Shown here one piece after another: positions 11,903-13,036 of a DNA stretch of 13,036 nucleotides. Position numbers and translations under genes: made by a program. The first letter of the stretch is position 1. The number at the start of each line of letters is the position of its first letter. Source of the stretch: Moraxellaceae bacterium (GTDB lineage: Bacteria > Pseudomonadota > Gammaproteobacteria > Pseudomonadales > Moraxellaceae); NCBI GenBank assembly GCA_030146505.1, contig JASLCO010000060.1, positions 1 through 13,036 of the forward strand. Reading direction: 5' to 3'. Under the pieces are notes generated by a model that was given only the letters and a program-made list of their open reading frames with translations, made no database searches and was not told where the DNA came from.

Positions 11903-13036
11903 CAGTAGAGCTCCTTCTTGCTGGAGCTTTCGTGCTCCAGTATCTGGTTGTAGCCGAAGACGTTGTTGCTGAGCAGGCTCTTCACGCCGCTGGACAGGCC
12001 GGCCAGGCCCTTGAGTTCCACTTCCAGGAAGAAGGCGCGGCGCTGGCGCTGCGAGCCGGGACTGATGTCGTCCGGGTCGGCGAGGAACTGGCGCTCGTAG
12101 AAGCGCAGCTTCCAGCAGCAGGCTTCGTATTGCATGCCGAGCAGGAGGTCCTGGTTTTCGCGGTTGCGCAGGTCGTACTGCGTGAGGCCGATGAACTGCC
12201 AGTTGATGCCCACGGGTTGCAGGAGGGAGGCGCTGACCTGGCGCAGGGCATCCTGGCCTATGGTCGGGTCTTTGCGGCGGAAGTTGTAGCCGATGTTGGC
12301 CAGGCGGTCGCGCGATTCCGGCAGGTAGTTGAGGTTCATGCTGTATTGCGTGGCGTGTTCGAGATCGGGGCTCCATTGCGCGTCTGCTGCACCGCTCCAG
12401 CCGCGTCCTATGGGGGCCGCCAGTTGCGCTGCGAGCCCGGAATTGTGGTCGGTGGCGATGGGGGCGGCAGGGTCCAGGCGCACCTTGCGGTCGCGCATGT
12501 AAAAGGTCTGCCCCACCGAGGCGCGCACCACTTCCTCGCCGGAATCATCATTGATGAGGCGTGAGGTCAGGCCCAGCGAGAGCTGGTTGGCATCGTCGAT
12601 GCGGTCGCCGCCGGAAAAGCGGCTGTCGCGGAAAAGCTGCTCGTAGGAAAAAGTGGTGTTGGCCGTGTCGAAATTGGGCAGGGCCGACTGGTCCTTGTAG
12701 GGCGAATACAGATAGAAGGCGCGCGGTTCCAGCGTCTGCACATGGCGGCCGGCTTCGCGCTCGAACACCAGGCCGCTGTCCAGGGAAAAGCCGGGCACGG
12801 CCAGTTGCTTGCCTTCATCGCCCGGTGTCACGCCGCTGCCATCCAGCTGGTAGACCAGGCTGCGCATTTTCAGCGTGGGCACGAGATGGCCCCACGGCGA
12901 CTCCATCACATAGCTGAGCGACGGATCCAGCCGGTAGCGGCTGCCGTTGATTTCCGGTCCCGAACCGTCATCCATGGAACGTTTGAAATAGGCGAGTTCC
13001 GTGGTGACGGCCGGCTGCCAGCCGCGTGCCACCGGG
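11902..13036 (-). CDS. lptD: LPS-assembly protein LptD, C-terminal part (runs off the right edge)
   Basis: About 377 residues of the C-terminal beta-barrel are present; the N-terminal jellyroll domain and the start lie beyond the window. Recognisable blocks are LEPRAFYLYSPYKDQSALPN with FDTANTTFSYEQLFRDSRFSG, GDRIDDANQLSLGLTSRLI, and QYEACCWKLRFYERQF. The adjacent cysteines (12120-12115) match the conserved C-terminal pair that forms the inter-domain disulfides needed for LptD function (E. coli C724/C725). LptD, with LptE, inserts LPS into the outer leaflet of the outer membrane. The stop codon overlaps the surA start, so the two are translationally coupled, as usual for this pair. Confidence 0.96.
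   Translation of the reverse strand, partial: PVARGWQPAVTTELAYFKRSMDDGSGPEINGSRYRLDPSLSYVMESPWGHLVPTLKMRSLVYQLDGSGVTPGDEGKQLAVPGFSLDSGLVFEREAGRHVQTLEPRAFYLYSPYKDQSALPNFDTANTTFSYEQLFRDSRFSGGDRIDDANQLSLGLTSRLINDDSGEEVVRASVGQTFYMRDRKVRLDPAAPIATDHNSGLAAQLAAPIGRGWSGAADAQWSPDLEHATQYSMNLNYLPESRDRLANIGYNFRRKDPTIGQDALRQVSASLLQPVGINWQFIGLTQYDLRNRENQDLLLGMQYEACCWKLRFYERQFLADPDDISPGSQRQRRAFFLEVELKGLAGLSSGVKSLLSNNVFGYNQILEHESSSKKELY

Noticed and set aside
10526..11908. 460-codon open frame on the plus strand opposite surA
   Set aside because: It covers surA almost exactly in antisense, passes through the surA terminator, and has no family features.
11903..12376. 158-codon upstream extension of the surA frame
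   Set aside because: It overlaps lptD in another frame, is Pro/Arg/Gln-rich, and would hide the surA signal peptide. The TGATG coupling supports the ATG at 11902.

Overview
This window looks like chromosomal DNA of a moderately GC-rich gammaproteobacterium. The evidence is two gene neighbourhoods familiar from that class. One is the outer-membrane biogenesis and maintenance cluster lptD-surA-pdxA-rsmA-apaG-apaH. The other is the stress-kinase pair yeaG-yeaH. YeaG, PdxA, RsmA and ApaH align closely with the E. coli proteins I know from memory. The genus cannot be told from the sequence.

Layout, left to right. (1) Bases 1-231 hold a broken yeaH. The first ~56 codons lie on the minus strand, and codons equivalent to ~76-99 lie on the plus strand, so the gene is folded back on itself at about position 65-72. 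This is a chimeric contig end or a real inversion. (2) Bases 232-420 are an unusually structured yeaG-yeaH spacer. (3) yeaG, apaH, apaG, rsmA and pdxA all read leftwards (minus strand), with a good sigma70-type promoter in front of pdxA. (4) Bases 5789-10612 separate pdxA from surA, which are neighbours in many gammaproteobacteria. This block reads in the opposite direction. It encodes a secreted or periplasmic-facing phospholipase D/cardiolipin synthase-like protein, then a KdpD-like kinase lacking the KdpD N-terminal domains, coupled to a KdpE-like regulator. (5) surA and the 3' part of lptD, minus strand, run off the right edge.

The non-coding DNA carries short palindromic elements of the dispersed 'CGTCATTCCCGC...GCGGGAATGACG' (REPIN-like) type. 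One fills the apaG-apaH gap. Two nearly identical 102-104 bp copies, in the same orientation, bracket the kinase-regulator pair. A degenerate composite lies between the phospholipase gene and the kinase. Two clear hairpin terminators (7810-7841 and 10554-10591) separate the transcription units.

Functionally the minus-strand genes cover LPS transport (LptD), outer-membrane protein folding (SurA), pyridoxal phosphate synthesis (PdxA), rRNA dimethylation (RsmA), ApaG, Ap4A hydrolysis (ApaH) and the YeaG stress kinase. The inserted block adds a phospholipid enzyme and a two-component system, with no kdpFABC potassium pump in view. I see no CRISPR array, tRNA, rRNA, prophage or transposase gene. 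The points most worth checking are the yeaH fold-back junction, the structured yeaG-yeaH spacer, the truncated KdpD, and the repeat-bracketed insertion between surA and pdxA.
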